This document shows positions 10,940 to 24,608 of a stretch of DNA of 64,000 nucleotides, piece after piece. The stretch is from Ipomoea triloba. Taxonomy: Eukaryota; Streptophyta; Magnoliopsida; Solanales; Convolvulaceae. Location of the stretch: assembly GCF_003576645.1 (NCBI RefSeq), contig NC_044920.1, forward strand, positions 25,784,819-25,848,818. The letters run 5' to 3'. Made by a program: the position numbers and the translations under genes. Position 1 is the stretch's first letter, and the number at the start of each line of letters is the position of its first letter. The notes beneath the pieces were generated by a model that did not search any database, was not told the DNA's origin, and saw nothing but the letters and a program-made list of their open reading frames with translations.

Positions 10940-13170
10940 CTCAACTACTTCTAAAAGCTATTCTACTGCCAATTTTTGAAAACTCAACTGCTTGAAATCT
11001 TTACTGGTTGACTTTCAAAATTTTATTGCTTATAAGATATTCTCAAAACCTTGCTGCTCATAAAAAATCTTCAAAAATTTATGTTGCTTCCAAAATCTTC
11101 GATGCTTATAAGTAATTTCCTAAAATCTCTAATACTTCTGAAATCTTTTTTTGACACTTAGATGATTTTGACCAAATACAAGTAAAATTTAGAATACAAT
11201 TTTTTAAATTAAAATACACGCTCATTAAAATCTATAGCATATAATTCGTAACCTTTTAAATAATTTATGTTGAATGGACGCATCTCCACATTACTTATGA
11301 GGATTGATTAGTGACAATTAAGTCGATGATTGCTAACAACCCTAACTTGCCATTGAATTGTGTGGCTTGGTAGGTTTAAATAAGTCATTTTCTTCCTACC
11401 ATAAACCCCAAAAAAAAAAAAAAAGTGACATAAATATGTCTAAATCACTGCCAAGCTGAAAATGCTCAACTTTTTTTCTGTTACTACTGCACTATAGATA
11501 ATATATATGAGCTGAAATTTTGGGCTTGGAATATTTTGGCCAAATATAATTATTGCTTACTTAGATAAACACGGGCATTTTTAGATCCCTAAGCAGCACG
11601 CTAGTTAACTTGTAAATATCTACTAATTTAATAAGAGCAATAAAGTAATGCACGAGAATTAAAAAATATTGGTCCAATTATTTATTAAAACGAATGATTC
11701 ATATTATTTTATTTTTAATATTTTTTTTTCTTACGTTATTCTATTATATAATTTACTTTTCCTATTCCATCAGTATAAACTTAAGTAACATAATATTCCG
11801 TTAACTATTTATTACTCTTACCTTACTTAGTGATTTTCATAGGAAAGATTTTAGGTTTAAGCCACATCCCAATCATAGTTGTCATAATTGTTGAACATAT
11901 ACTATAAATATGTTAGAGTGTATTACAAAAATATAATATAAATTTTAATATGAACTCTGATCAATTAATTAGCCAAATTATATACATAACATTCAAAGTT
12001 GAGCATCAAAGATTACAAATAAGAAACCTTGAAAATCATTTACTTTTTTTTTTTTAAACAAATATAGGTTAAGTTTTTTTTTTCCTTCCTTTTTTGTTTT
12101 TTTTGTTTAATTAATCTTATTTGATTATTTCGAACAAAACTCAATATTTTAATTATGTTTTTACATTATTACGAATGATTTAGGTCATTATGATATTAAT
12201 AATTTTTGTCTATATTTCTATAATGGTCCAATTATAAATTACTTTATAAATATTGTATTATATATATATAATACGTAGAACAGTTTTGGATGGTTGATGA
12301 TTAGGTTTGAGTAGTAGTGAACCCGTACCTAATAGTGTGTGTATATTTTAAAGTTAAAACAACAAGAAGTTAGTAAGAATAGATGGGAAGAGAGATGAAT
12401 GAAAGGCTTACATAATTGAGAAATAAATAATGGAGGTATGATGACACCTTTTTGTTGCAAGAAGCCAAGAACTATAAAATAAATTAATTATTTAATATGA
12501 TTTGTTGGGGGGAAATTTAGGTATATTATTCCTGTAAAAGCATACGTTTGATTTCCACGTAGTCCAATGCCGTGAGTTAGCAGAATAGGAATTCTCGCTT
12601 TGCCGACGATAATATTACCGCATGTGTAGTTGTTAGATGCTGTCTAAAATTATTCCATGTTTTAATTGTTTTTTTTTTCTTTGCATAATCAGAAATAATT
12701 TTAATATTGAAGACTGATAATCGCATATTTATTAAGTTATTATCTTAAATTTATAATAAAAATTTGTTAATTTTTAATCAACATTTTTTAAAATTATACT
12801 ATAAATATTACATGTGAAACACGTATTAAAAATTACACTTAAATGAAAACTTTAAAAAACCACATAATTGTACTAATAAACAAGGAATAAGGCTACTAAA
12901 GCAATACAAAAAGTTTAGAAGCTACATATATAAACACAATACATTAAGTATTGACATAGTCAATTTATGAACTTATAACTTTAAGTTTATTTACTTACAC
13001 TTCATGTGAACTTAATTAGAGTTACTTTGACACGATACACTTATAATTAACACTAACAGATTATTTTATACATTAATTATAAATGTGAGTGTTGATCAAA
13101 TGAAAGGAAAAGAAAGAAAACCGCACCAATTTAAACAAAATAATACATTTTAGATAAGAATTCATCAATC
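10940..13170. other. AT-rich intergenic space
   Basis: I see no gene. It holds homopolymer runs (A at 11410, T at 12048 and 12074), a short TA run near 12260 and strongly AT-rich sequence, with no recognisable transposon termini. Confidence 0.4.
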
Positions 13171-13407
13171 ATTATTGCATGGACCATGGTCCACACAGCT
13201 GTGTGGACCAAAATAAAAAGTACATTATTTTTGTACTAAAGGTACATTATTTTTGTACTGTAGGTACATTATTTTAGGGTACATTATTTTTGTACTGAAA
13301 GTACATTATTTGATATATACTATCAAATAATGTACCTACAGTACAAAAATAATGTACTTTTTATTTTTGGTCCACACAGCTGTGTGGACCATGGTCCATG
13401 CAATAAT
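13171..13407. mobile_element. Hairpin MITE with overlapping palindromes in its TIRs (copy 1)
   Basis: Termini TTGCATGGACCATGG (from 13175) and its inverse (to 13403) are flanked by TA within symmetric ATTATT/AATAAT. Each TIR contains the palindrome GGACCATGGTCC overlapping a longer perfect 22-base palindrome centred on CACAGCTGTG (13188-13209 on the left). Inside, GTACATTATTTTTGTAC units repeat in both orientations, so the element folds into one long hairpin. A related copy lies at 49235-49456. TA flanks would suit a Tc1/mariner-type origin, but the symmetric ends make the duplication ambiguous. Confidence 0.85.
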
Positions 13408-16400
13408 TTGCCAGAATTCATAGTGTAAGATAGATCTTGGTTCATAATATAATCTACGTGGCTTGTGTGTGGGGGCTTGGCCCACTAAGATGGCAACAGG
13501 CCTATAGTATATGGCCCAGGCCAATTACTTTCTTACCATTTGATCAGTCCATATCTTGCAGAGTTTTGGTGTAGTGTTATTCCTTATTGGTAGGCCCATT
13601 TCATATACAAATGATTTTAGGCCTGGAAAAGCAAGCCCATTAAAGCCCGTGAATGATACACACTTATTATTTTATTATTATATACTAGTATTTTATATGC
13701 GCGATACGTGAAAAATATATGTCCAATACTAATATTCAAGGTTAATTATATGAAAATATTTTTTTTAAAAATAATAGTATATAATTTCTTTTAATTCATA
13801 GTTGTAGAATTCATATTATATTAAAAGTATAGTTGATAATTTGAGTAAGAATTATGGTATGATTAATATTATCAAGATAAGAATATTACAAAAACTCCTT
13901 AAAAAAAAAAAAAAAACGGATGCTCTTAGCTTCCATCTCACTAAAAAATTCACCTAACATTACTATTGGTTCATCCCTTAGGATTCCCCCAAATATAGTC
14001 TATAGTTTCAATTCTATTGATTGGATTGTTTCAGTCACGATTTAGAGCTCACCTTCATTGACGGAAAATAATTGATCGATAAGAAAAGCTTTTCCTTCCA
14101 TCACAGCTATAGTGCCTGTTCCCCACTACTCTCTCTTCAATTCTCTCTTTTCAATATTTTCAAAAGCATGCATAAAAAAGTCAGAAATTACGACTCCAAC
14201 TTCATCTTTTTTAATTGCTTTTTCAACATTCAATCAACAATTACATGTTATGTGATTACTCACAAAACAAGACAGTCTCAACTGAGTTGATTTCATTATT
14301 TGTTTGATAATTATAATAATTTAAATTTGATTCTCACCAAAAGTAATATATGGATCGTATCGATTTGAACTGATTAGTTATGAAAGAGCTAAGCTAGTAT
14401 AGTCTAAGTCTGAGAATGGATTATAGTGCATGGATGTTTAAGTCTTACCTGCCATGGCTGATATAGGCTACACAACAATCGGAATCATTATTAGTCCTAA
14501 GATGCCATTAGGACAAAAAGAGTATTTAATGCATGCAAATGGTTAATGAGGAATAATGGGTTGTTGGGCTGTCAAATGTTGTGGGGAATATCGTATATCA
14601 TGCCCTGCCCCGGAACCAACCAAATGCTTGGACTACGATGTTTCGTTACGTATTAATGACTACTACATAGTGAATTCTACGTACTAAATTTGCTTTCGTT
14701 AATTTTACTCACTATGTGTAATTTTTTTTTTTAATTTTTAATGTATTGTGATTGGTTAGTTATAGGATAATCATATTGAGTGTTGACACAATAATCCAAA
14801 TATTGTGTAATAAATAACTTTTATGATGTAAACTCATGGAATGAAAATTTGTTGCATATTTACAAAATACTTAATTATGGATGGGATTTTTGTTTTGTCT
14901 TTTGTGTAATATTTGAATTGAGTTAAGAAATTTTTATTTGTTTATTTGTTACATGAGGATAAATTAGACAGTGACCTTCGACGTTGAAATGCCTTGGCTT
15001 TTAGTAATAGCCTTTCAAGTAATTGATATTCATCCACTTAGAAAATATACATAAAACATAAAAAATGACCATTTTTTTCATCATTCGTTGCCTTCGCTTT
15101 CCTTAATGGATTAAAAAAAAAACATTTCTTTGTCCTATTATTCTAATTCATTCTTAGTCTTTATTTTAGGTTAATTAATTTGAATTTAATCGTCTTAATT
15201 ATTTCCATCGTAATTAGTAAATCATGCAAACTTAATGACAAAGTACTATATATCATTATATTTAATTTACAAGAAAGTCGGCAACAACTATTCAAAAACT
15301 GCTCTCAGTCAAGTTTTCTGACATTAAGAACTTGAACCCCAATATTTGTTAAGACATTACTTCCATACTTAACATAAGGCCTTCCCCAATAAGGAGATTT
15401 TACACAAATTTTAAGAAATTAATGGTGATGTGGAGGAGTGATAAGGGGCGAGAGAAATTTTGGGTACCTCCTGCAAGGACCCGGTTTTGGTCGGAATTGT
15501 GGGGCCATCTTCAAAAGCAACAGGAAGCATTGCAAGCAAGTTACGCGCACCCTTGGGCGCGTAAATTCGTTTATATATATATTCAGTTTTATATTTTGTT
15601 TTACTTTTTTCATTTATTTTATTTTTCTCAACTCTCATTTTCTCTTTCCTAATCTTGCAATCTTGCAAGCTGATTTGGCATGCCACATGGATTTCTTCTT
15701 CCTCTTTTTTTTTTTTTTAAAAAAAAAATAAAATTTCTTGTGTGTCTAGCAAGCTTGCTAAACATTGTTTGTACTTTAACAAGCAGCTTTTGCAGCAAAA
15801 GCGGCTATAAAACCTGTTTTTTTTTATAGTTCTTTTTATTATTTTATTTATTTTTTTTTTGAAAACCATTTTTTATTATTTTATTATTATGTATATAATA
15901 TAAAATAAAAGTGGAACCCATTTTAAAAAGTAAGAAAGTTCTGCATGGATGTATAATAAATAATAAATAGTAGAGAATTTATAATTTGATAATATGAAAG
16001 TGAAAGCCACTGAAAGAAAATTGTTGGGTTAAGGACTTGGGATAGCATAAGGTATGACCCGTGACCAATATATCATATATATGACATTCTTAAAAATGGG
16101 TTTCCCAGTTTCCCAGTAGAGGGTGCAGTAAACGATTGGTGAAGTGAAAGGGCGAATTGAAATATGATGAAAGAAGGAAATGATGAAATTAATATATGTA
16201 TGAAAGGTCTCAGAAATTCAGAAGAATCCAACGATGGATGGCATCATACGTACACTCAACATATTTGTGAAGTCAAATCGTATCGCCGATTAATGCAATT
16301 GTCATCTCATATTGACGTGATAATACACCCCCTGTAGCAGTAGTAGGAGTGGGTACACATATATCTCTATATATATATATAACGATAAATAAAACACCAT

Positions 16401-18414
16401 GCATGCAGTGACATGATGGATGATGCAAAATCACACTACTTATAGTAACTGTATCGCCTCCTTTCGTATCATCAACTCACATGCTATGATTGCCTCTTTT
16501 ACCAAGGTTTCCAACCGTTCAAAATTACAGCTAACTTGCACTTTCGACTTAAATTAAGAAAGTTAATAAATTATCGAGTTCTTTAATGCTATCCTCATTA
16601 AAAAAATTTTAAGCAATTTTCAAAGTGGAAGAATGATAAGGTGGAGAGAGAAGAAAAACTTACTTCTAGCAAATATGAAGATTTTGCAAACTATGTGGAC
16701 CTCACCAAAATATGAGGTGCAACTCTTGCGTTCAGGTGGGCACCTATAGTGCATGCGCCTAGGTAATTACAATTTTTTAATATTTTTTTCCAGTTTTTTT
16801 GTTTTGTTTTTAATTTTTTTTTTCCTTCACTCTCATTTTTCTCTTTTTGAATTACCATGTCTAGAACAATTTCTATATATTTTTTTCTCATTTTCTTGTG
16901 TGGTTCTTTCCTTCATCATGTTGGTATGCTAATATTATATATGGAAAGAAGCTATCATGCATGTATTAGGATTTCAGTGCTATATATTTGAGTGATATGT
17001 GGTGAAGAATGTGCGGAGCATACATCCAGAGAACTGGTGCAGAAACATGACTGAAAGGGATGTGCTTCATCAATGGGACTATAGTCCGTCATTCGTCGGG
17101 AGTCTTGAGGCAACTGGTGCTGCAACATTTTCAAAATAGAAGGGATTTTGCGTCATGAGGTCTCGTGATCGTGATCACCAATTTCTAGCGGTACTCTTGA
17201 GCAATGTCAATAGATGTCAGAGAGGTGATCATATTGTGTAAATTTCTGTGTCATTCTACTTAAATATGTTTAATAAATTGATCTTGATTTGAGTTGGTGT
17301 CCCGTGTATTCAAGCACGATAACTCTTGATTTCTGCTTTTTATTTTATCTATTGTTCATTTGCTACACCTCAATCCCTAGCTCACTCTTGTGTATCAGTT
17401 AATCTGCCTCTTCACAAGTTGTGTGCATTGAGTATAAAATTTCACAAACCTTCATATTATTAAGTCAACAATAAAACCAACTGAATATACACAATAAACT
17501 ACGTTTCTATATAATATAATAGTTCATAAATCAAATTCGTGACTTCAGGTAACATCATTCCATTTCCAAATGCAATTATTTCATTTGGGAATGAATTTGA
17601 TTGATCCAATAATGGAGGTAGGGAGGGGACAAGTCGGGGCACAGATCACAAAGGATGGAAACAGAATCTCCGTATGACGGAAAGAACTTAATATTATCTA
17701 GGGCCACATGTACATGCCAAATGGCGTACAGGACCACCACTCACAGATTACCTCTACAACAGACAAATTGTTTGATATGTTTAATTAATGTACGCAACTA
17801 CTCTCCCCACCCCCACCGTTTAATATTTAGAAAACTGCAAAATTCTGATCCAAACCCTAAATTAATTGGCACCACCAATCAATTCTGCAAGTCTCCGGTG
17901 AGAGTGAGTAATTGAAACCCCACTTTCACTTCTTTGGTCAAACTCACTCTCACACATTTCTAGGACTATATATCATTGAATTTACTCCCAATTATTATTA
18001 AACTATATATATGCACACTGATTTATGTGTAACAATTAAATACTGTCTGCAGTAAAGTAAAGATCTGACTTCCCATGGATGATGGATTCACCTCATTCAT
18101 TTCATATCCCTAAAATTGCAGAACAAATCTAAGAGACACTTAAATGCTGCACATAATTAATTAACCATGATGTTGATGCTTTCAACTTTTCAAGTTTATA
18201 CTACCACTACTACAACTGGAATTACCACCAATCCGACTGTACAACCAAGCCAAAACTAGAACAGGAAATAGAAGGTTGAAGTCCTAGAGGGAATCCCAGA
18301 ATACTTAATCCCACTCCCAATTTAAACAGAAAGCAAAGCATAATTGATAATACAGCTACTTAAGGAACAAACTAGGTAGAGGAGGAGGAGGGAGGGAGGT
18401 AGTCGTACAGATTT
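13408..18414. other. Intergenic region with GC-island repeats, no gene supported
   Basis: Two AT-rich blocks with small GC-rich cores, about 15411-15900 (TTACGCGCACCCTTGGGCGC) and about 16620-16900 (GTGGGCACCTATAGTGCATG), share T-rich tracts such as CTCTCATTTTTCTCTTT. They may be related non-autonomous elements; a similar block lies at about 25.0-25.3 kb. A stretch at about 16960-17230 is less AT-rich but has no convincing open frame. The 3' end of the BAM1-like gene's transcript probably lies in the last few hundred bases. Confidence 0.35.
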
Positions 18415-21400
18415 TTATATGCTGAGAAGATCGGGTGGTGGCTGTTGGTGGTCTTTTGCGTCGCTAGTACCAGTTCCGGGGGGCTCTAGTGCAGAGGACT
18501 CACAAGTTGTTGTGCCCTCCGGTTTGGTGCCGGGGGGCTGCTTGGGGAGCTCTGTTAGCATTTGCACAACCTCACGCATCTTTGGGCGCTCCACGGCTTG
18601 CTCTTCCACACACAGCATTGCGACGTAGAACATGTGCATTGCCTCATGAATGGGGACTGTGGATAGTCTGGAGTCGAGGATCTTGAGAACTCCTTCCTTC
18701 TTCCCGTCCGTCATTTTTCTGACCCATTGGACTATGTCGACGCCATCTCCAAACTCCCCAACTGGCTTTTTCCCGCACACTAATTCCAATAGAACCACCC
18801 CAAAACTGTACACGTCGCTCTTCTCATCAACTTTGAGTGTGTACGCGTACTCTGCCAAGGAGGGAGCATAAATTTCAATGTCAATTAATAACTACAGTAA
18901 CAATATTGGAATTACACAACACACTTTCTGGTAAAAATAATAAAACAAAAAACTAATGGTTAACTCAGCAGTTGCCCTTGTTTAAAGAAAGTACTAAGTA
19001 AATCTAAGACGCCTCATTTATTTCAATTTGCAGGTAGGACAAAGTTGGCTTTGAATTGTCGACAAGGTAACTACAGAACTCATAAATTCCAACCAAACAA
19101 CCCCAAATTAGTTAGAGATCATTTTCATTGTTGATGCATATTTATTACAGATCTGTTTAATAGCAGTCAAGGACTGTACAATAAATAACCTTGTAGTAAT
19201 TCTTTTCTATTCTACTGCATTAGCAATAAAATTCCAGAAAGAATGAAGAGACAGATCAATACCGTTAGGCCTATTCTTGATGCAATGAAATACAAGCACC
19301 AAGCACTTATTTATAGAAACCTTTGGACCACCATTCTAAAAGATCAGACACAAATGAAGGCTCACTAGTCACTATTGACCCCTATGCAGTCAAAATTAGG
19401 ATCATATTGTAGTTTCTTTGACAATCTAAGACTATAAACTACAATAGGGAGTACTTTAGCATCAACAGAATAAACACATTTAAGCATATCCAAGATATTA
19501 AAATAACCAAGAAGGAAAATCATAATTTAGCATTGCAATATAGTATATAATACCTGGAGCAATGTATCCATAAGAACCAGCAATGGCAGACATGCATTCT
19601 GATGTTCCAGAATCTTGCAGGAACTTGGCAAGTCCAAAATCAGCAACATGAGCTTCAAAGTTAGTATCCAAAAGAATGTTGTTTGATTTTACATCACGGT
19701 GGAGGATGAGGGGTGAGCAATCGTGATGAAGATAGCAAAGGCCCTTTGCAGCCTCTACAGCTATCTTATACCGCGTATCCCAGCGCAAATGACCACCTTT
19801 CTTGCCATGAAGAACTTCACCCAGGCTGCCATTTGGCATGTACTCATAAACCAAAAGGTTTGTTTCATAGTTTGAGCAAAAACCTAGTAATCTGACAATA
19901 TGCCTGTGTCTGATCCTCCCAAGAGTCTGTATTTCTGCATTGAACCCATGATCATGTGAAGAGCCACGGCTCATGGCTGGCAACCTTTTCACTGCTACTT
20001 GTTCTCCATTGGGCATCGCTCCCTTGTAAACTATACCAGCACCTCCCTTCCCAATGATATTGTCCTCCTTCAAGCAATCTAAAATATCATCACAAGTAAA
20101 ATCTAAGCGCTGGAAAGCAGTAAGTTTCCATGCCCGAGCATCACTTGCCTTCTTTAAAGATCGAGCCTTAATAATTGCTGCAACAGCAAACACAATCGAG
20201 CACACAAGCAACACAACAACAAGTATAAGCTTCAAAGATGGTGAGAGACCCCCTTTCTGATGGGATTCATTAGACCCATTAACAATACCATTCTTGCAAG
20301 GCCCCAAATAAGGGCCACAGAGATCCGGATTGCCCACAAACGAAGTTGAATTGAAATAACTGAACTGACCAGTACCAGGAACCAATCCAGATAAATTGTT
20401 ATATGAAAAATCAACAGAGGTTAGGCTCTGCATTGCAGCCATTGACTCTGGAATGCTCCCACTCAGGTCATTCCTGGACAGGTTCAAGTAGTTTAATATC
20501 TTCATGCCTGTGATCTCAGTCGGAATTTCACCAGAGAGTTGGTTTCCACTGAGATCAACGAAAGTCAGCAACTTGCACTGGCTTATTTCCGGTGCAATGG
20601 TACCAGACAAATTGTTGTCGCTAAAATCCATCTTGGAAAGCTGTTGTAATTTCCCAATTTCGGCAGGAATGTGGCCTGAAAACTTGTTCCCATCTAAGAG
20701 CAGCTTCTGCACACCGGCAAAATTTCCAATGCTGGATGGCAATGGCCCAGTCAAATTATTATTGGAAAGGCTAATCTGCCCAAGACTGGAAGAAATGGAA
20801 CTTATCTCCGGAAAAGTACCAGTGAGCAAATTGTCTTGGAGCTCAACTTGTGAGAGCTTAGGCAAACTCAAAAGCCCTTTAGGAATCGAGCCATTGAGAT
20901 AGTTTTCGCCCATCCGAATCCGATTCAATGACTGGCACTGGCCCAGAGATTCCGGTATGGGACCAAACAAGAAATTTCCCAGAGTAATTAGGGTCTGAAG
21001 TTTGTTTCCAGTGCACAAATTTGGGGGTATATTTCCGGTCAATTTATTGGAACTGATATCAACAAATTGAAGCTTACCATTCTCGCCCAACTGCTGTGGA
21101 ATGCTACCTGTGAAATTGTTCTCCCATAGCTGTAACACCTCCAGCTCAGGAAAATCCCCAATGAAGTCCGGTATAGAACCGTGAAGCTTGTTCCGGAAGA
21201 GATTCAAAAGAGTGAGATTCTTAAGCTCCGCGAAGGATTCCGGTATTTCACCAGAGAACGCATTGTTGGATAGATCCAATGACTTCAAGTTCTTCAGAAA
21301 CCCTATTTCCGGCGTTAATGACCCGGTAAGGTCGTTAACTTGAAGGAACAGAGTATCCAGGTTGTTAAGTTTTCCTATCTCCCCTGGAATCTCTCCCGTT

Positions 21401-22155
21401 AGTCCACAGTTAGCGGCGTCAAAGCGAATGAGCTGAGACAAGTTCCCTATCTCCGCCGGTATTCCACCTGAGAAGGCGTTGAAGTAGCCAATATAGAGCT
21501 CCTTAAGCTTCGTCAAGTTCCCGATCTCCGAAGGTATCACGCCACTGAGTCCGTTACCGGAAACCGCGAGATACTCGAGATTAGGGAATCTTCCGTACTC
21601 TGGAGGAATGCGACCGGTGAAATAGTTGCCGCCGAGGTGGAGATGGCGGAGACCGGTCATTTTGTAGACTTCAACCGGCAGGTCACCGGTCAAATTGTTG
21701 TTGTAGAGGTCGAGGACTTGGAGATTGGCGAGTTGAGCGAGCTGGTGAGGGAAAGTTGAGCCGAAGATATTGTTGGAGAGATTAAGGAAACGGAGAGTAG
21801 AGATTGCGGAGATTTCCGGCGGAACGGGGCCGGTGAGCTGGTTGGCGGCGACGGAGAGGTTGACAAGGGAGGGAAGTTGGGATACCTCCGGCGAGAGGAC
21901 GCCGGAGAGGTTGAGGCCGGAAAGGTCGAGCGAAACCACGTGAAGGAGCGAGTCGCACGTGAGCCGTTGCCACGTGCAGTGGCTGGTGGAGATGTTCCAT
22001 GAGGAAAGAGTGGACTGAGAATCGGCGGTGAAAGCCGCCTTTATAGATAGCAATGCCGCCTGCTCTGTTACGCCCGGTGGTTTTCCGGCGCCGGCGCCGG
22101 TGGAGTGGCGGAGATGAAACTGAAGGAGGAGGAAGAGTAGGAGAAGGACCCGCAT
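18415..22155 (-). CDS. BAM1: LRR-XI receptor-like kinase, BAM1/BAM2 (CLAVATA1-related)
   Basis: Two exons, 22155-19554 and 18851-18415, joined by a 702-bp phase-1 intron in the IAPEY glutamate codon. Product about 1012 residues (Arabidopsis BAM1 is about 1003). Order: signal peptide ([11 protein letters not shown] onward), N-cap with CTWQRLTC, about 20 LRRs, membrane helix (about 640-663), kinase with [11 protein letters not shown] (about 703), VAVKRL (about 722), HRDVKSNN (about 819), [18 protein letters not shown] (about 839), and a C-terminus ending PPPDLLSI, as in BAM proteins (PPDLLNL). BAMs are plasma-membrane receptors for CLE peptides in meristem, anther and vascular development. An in-frame GTG 15 codons upstream is not a plausible start; the ATG at 22155 gives a clean signal peptide. 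All kinase motifs are intact. Confidence 0.95.
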
Positions 22156-22304
22156 TTCGTTCGCTAGATTCGTATCTCTCTCTCTCTCTGTATTGCCCAC
22201 AAACTATTTGTTTTTAGGTTAGCTGAGTGGTTTGGAATTAGAGTAGAGATTGCAGCTCAGTGAGCTAAAGCAAAACTCAAATTACCATATTTTCACCAGG
22301 TAAA

Positions 22305-22322
22305 GCATTTATATATATTCTC
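22305..22322 (-). promoter_or_regulatory. Probable TATA box of the BAM1-like gene
   Basis: On the minus strand GAATATATATAAATG lies about 155 bases before the ATG. A CT-rich/GA-rich leader, including the TCTC run at 22174-22190, lies between. Assigned from motif and spacing only. Confidence 0.5.
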
Positions 22323-22330
22323 TGTAAATC

Positions 22331-22872
22331 AAAAGATATTAGAGTATATTTTTATGATAAATTACAAAAATTATTAAGGGTGTGTTTGGTTTACACATGG
22401 AAATTAGAATGGTATCAAATGTTTAGCAATGGTAACGAGTTTTTCTGAGAGTATTTTTCATGTTTAGTAGTATGATGAAATGAGAATGTTATTAATAATT
22501 GGGGAAGGGGAGAATCAAGGGAAATGAAAATCTTATTTTATTAGGAAATGAATTTTGCAATTAATGGGATAATCAAACCCTATAGTAATGTTATAAAAAC
22601 ATGTCAACTAAACAATAACAATGACGTTAATACCCATTTCTGATAGTTAAACCTTTCAACCAAACACACCCTTAGAGTATAACCAACTTGGTTGGCGTAA
22701 GTGACCGTGTACTATGACTAGTACCCCTTAATTGGGTCAGCTCAATGCGAACGGTAATTAATTTGAGTATGATACAAGATTAAAGGTGTCTCTTACAATT
22801 AAAATATGTTCAGGACACCTCGTCTGATCGAAAAAAGATATTAGAGTATAATTTTATGATAAATTACAAAAA
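22331..22872. mobile_element. Nested hAT-like MITE and SINE between 40-bp direct repeats
   Basis: A MITE at 22375-22674 has termini TAAGGGTGTGTTTGGTT and its inverse, the pattern of hAT-type plant MITEs. It is followed by a SINE-like sequence (about 22683-22838) that resembles the insertion at 7078-7187 and ends in an A-run. TTAGAGTATAA flanks the SINE at 22672-22682 and about 22841-22851. A 40-base sequence (AAAAGATATTAGAGTATA onward) also occurs at both 22331 and 22833. No clear 8-base duplication was found for the MITE itself. Confidence 0.65.
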
Positions 22873-23099
22873 ATAAAGAAAAAAAAAAAAGAAAGAAAGA
22901 AAGAAAGAAAATTGAACAGATAAATTACAAAAATCATTAAGTAACTAGTTTAAATTTGAACTTCATCCATAAACCTACCGTAATTAAGTTATGCATTTTT
23001 AGTCAGCTAGACTCCTAGGAGCTTTTTTACCGTCCGACTAGTGCCTATGTAATTATGTCAACAAGTGGTGTTCAAAGTAGAGAATTGAACTTTTTTTTT

Positions 23100-23512
23100 T
23101 ACAACTCGTTTGGTTCGCTGGAAAATATTTGAAGGAAACAGAATTCAAATTCTATGGAAAACAAATTACCAGGAAAATATATTCTATTGTTTGGTTGGAT
23201 TTGGAATGGTAAGAAATAATGGGTATACAGACAATCATACCCCTATACAATAATAACAACAACAATAATAATGGTAATTAAAGAAAGTTAATGAGGGCAT
23301 AATTGTCCTCCTTGTTTTCCATTGAAAACAAAATACCAAGGGGTGACCAAGAAATTTGTTTTCCTTGTTCTTAAGGAAAATGTTTTCCGAACTCAAAAAA
23401 AAAAATGTTTTCCATCCAACCAAACAAAGGAAAATCAAATTTTCTTAAATTCAAGGAAAACATTTTTTTTTAAAAACATTTTCCAGCCAACCAAACACCT
23501 CCTTAGTGTCCC
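23100..23512. mobile_element. hAT-like MITE with GTTTGGTT-type termini
   Basis: The left end contains CGTTTGGTTCGCTGGAAAAT and the right end is its near inverse, ATTTTCCAGCCAACCAAAC. Internal GGAAAACA-type motifs recur in both orientations. No transposase. Target duplication not resolved. Confidence 0.6.
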
Positions 23513-23840
23513 CTCTTTACTATCCCAAAGTAAATAAATAAATAAAAATCACTCAATGCTTCATTAAAATCAGGAAAGCTAAAGAGAGGAAACGGAGAAT
23601 CCTAAGATTCTGTTCAATTCATCCAATAAAGGCTCTGTAATTTTGCCTTAAAAGCAGTCAATAATGTCCGTAAGGCTTATACTAGTTTAAAATGTCATCA
23701 TTCTCTAATTGTCATCTATAAAACAGTAGTACGGGGCACTATTTAATTCAGGACGAAAAGAAGGGCACTAATTTAACTCAAATAGGTCAAAATGTCAAAA
23801 TATTGGAGGTCCCTCAACCGCATCATTTTATGTAGACGAC

Positions 23841-24608
23841 TGGCAATTCGTGTATACGACTTCGTTAACGGGTCGACACGATAACGACACGAACACGATA
23901 AGGCAAAACACGAACACAACACGTTAAGGTTAACGGGTTCAAAATTGTAACACGAACACGAACACGATTTGTTAACGGGTTAAACGGGTTGAACGGGTTG
24001 ACACGATATACACGTTTTGCTAATGGGTTTCGGATCGTGTCGACACGATATGACACGAAACCCGTTTAAACCCGCTAAATCTATTGATATATTAAAAACT
24101 AAAATTTAAAGTTAAGTTATATAAAAAAGAAATAAAACATACAATCCAATCCATCAAACAAACTAAAAAAATATTCAATTTATAACATTCATAAAATTAT
24201 AAAATAACATCCAAAAATCATAATTAAAGAAGTCCATATTAGTTTTTAGAATAAAATTGAACACAATAAACATTCAAATTTCATATTGTTGAACATCAAT
24301 AATTGGTGTATGATCTTGGCCTAATGTAGTAAATTCATTATTAATCATGTTCATGATATATTTTGTAAAGACAATGGTTCTTACCTAAATGACAATGGTT
24401 CTTAGCGGGTTTTAAACAGGTATGTGTAAACGGGTTAACACGATAATATTAACGGGTTCTTAATAGGTTTAACGGGTTGACCTGTTAAGACACGAAAACA
24501 TAACGGGTCAACCCGTTAACGACCCGGGACATGTTAAGGCTAAACACTAACCAGTTATTTTCGTGCCCAGTTTCGTGTCGTGTTAACGGGTCGTGTCGAT
24601 AATTGCCA
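23841..24608. mobile_element. Palindromic repeat rich in AACGGGTTGACACGA motifs
   Basis: Ends TGGCAATT (23841) and AATTGCCA (to 24608) are inverted. Both terminal 200-base regions are arrays of AACGGGTT and CGACACGA motifs in alternating orientation around an AT-rich centre. This kind of non-autonomous element is common in plant genomes; no coding capacity. A matching target duplication was not found. Confidence 0.7.

Noticed and set aside
15411..15731. Overlapping open frames on both strands
   Set aside because: They lie in a low-complexity repeat block with a GC core; no domain or splice support.
22156..22200. N-terminal extension of the BAM1-like receptor
   Set aside because: The apparent start at 22200 is GTG. 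The ATG at 22155 gives a normal signal peptide and length.
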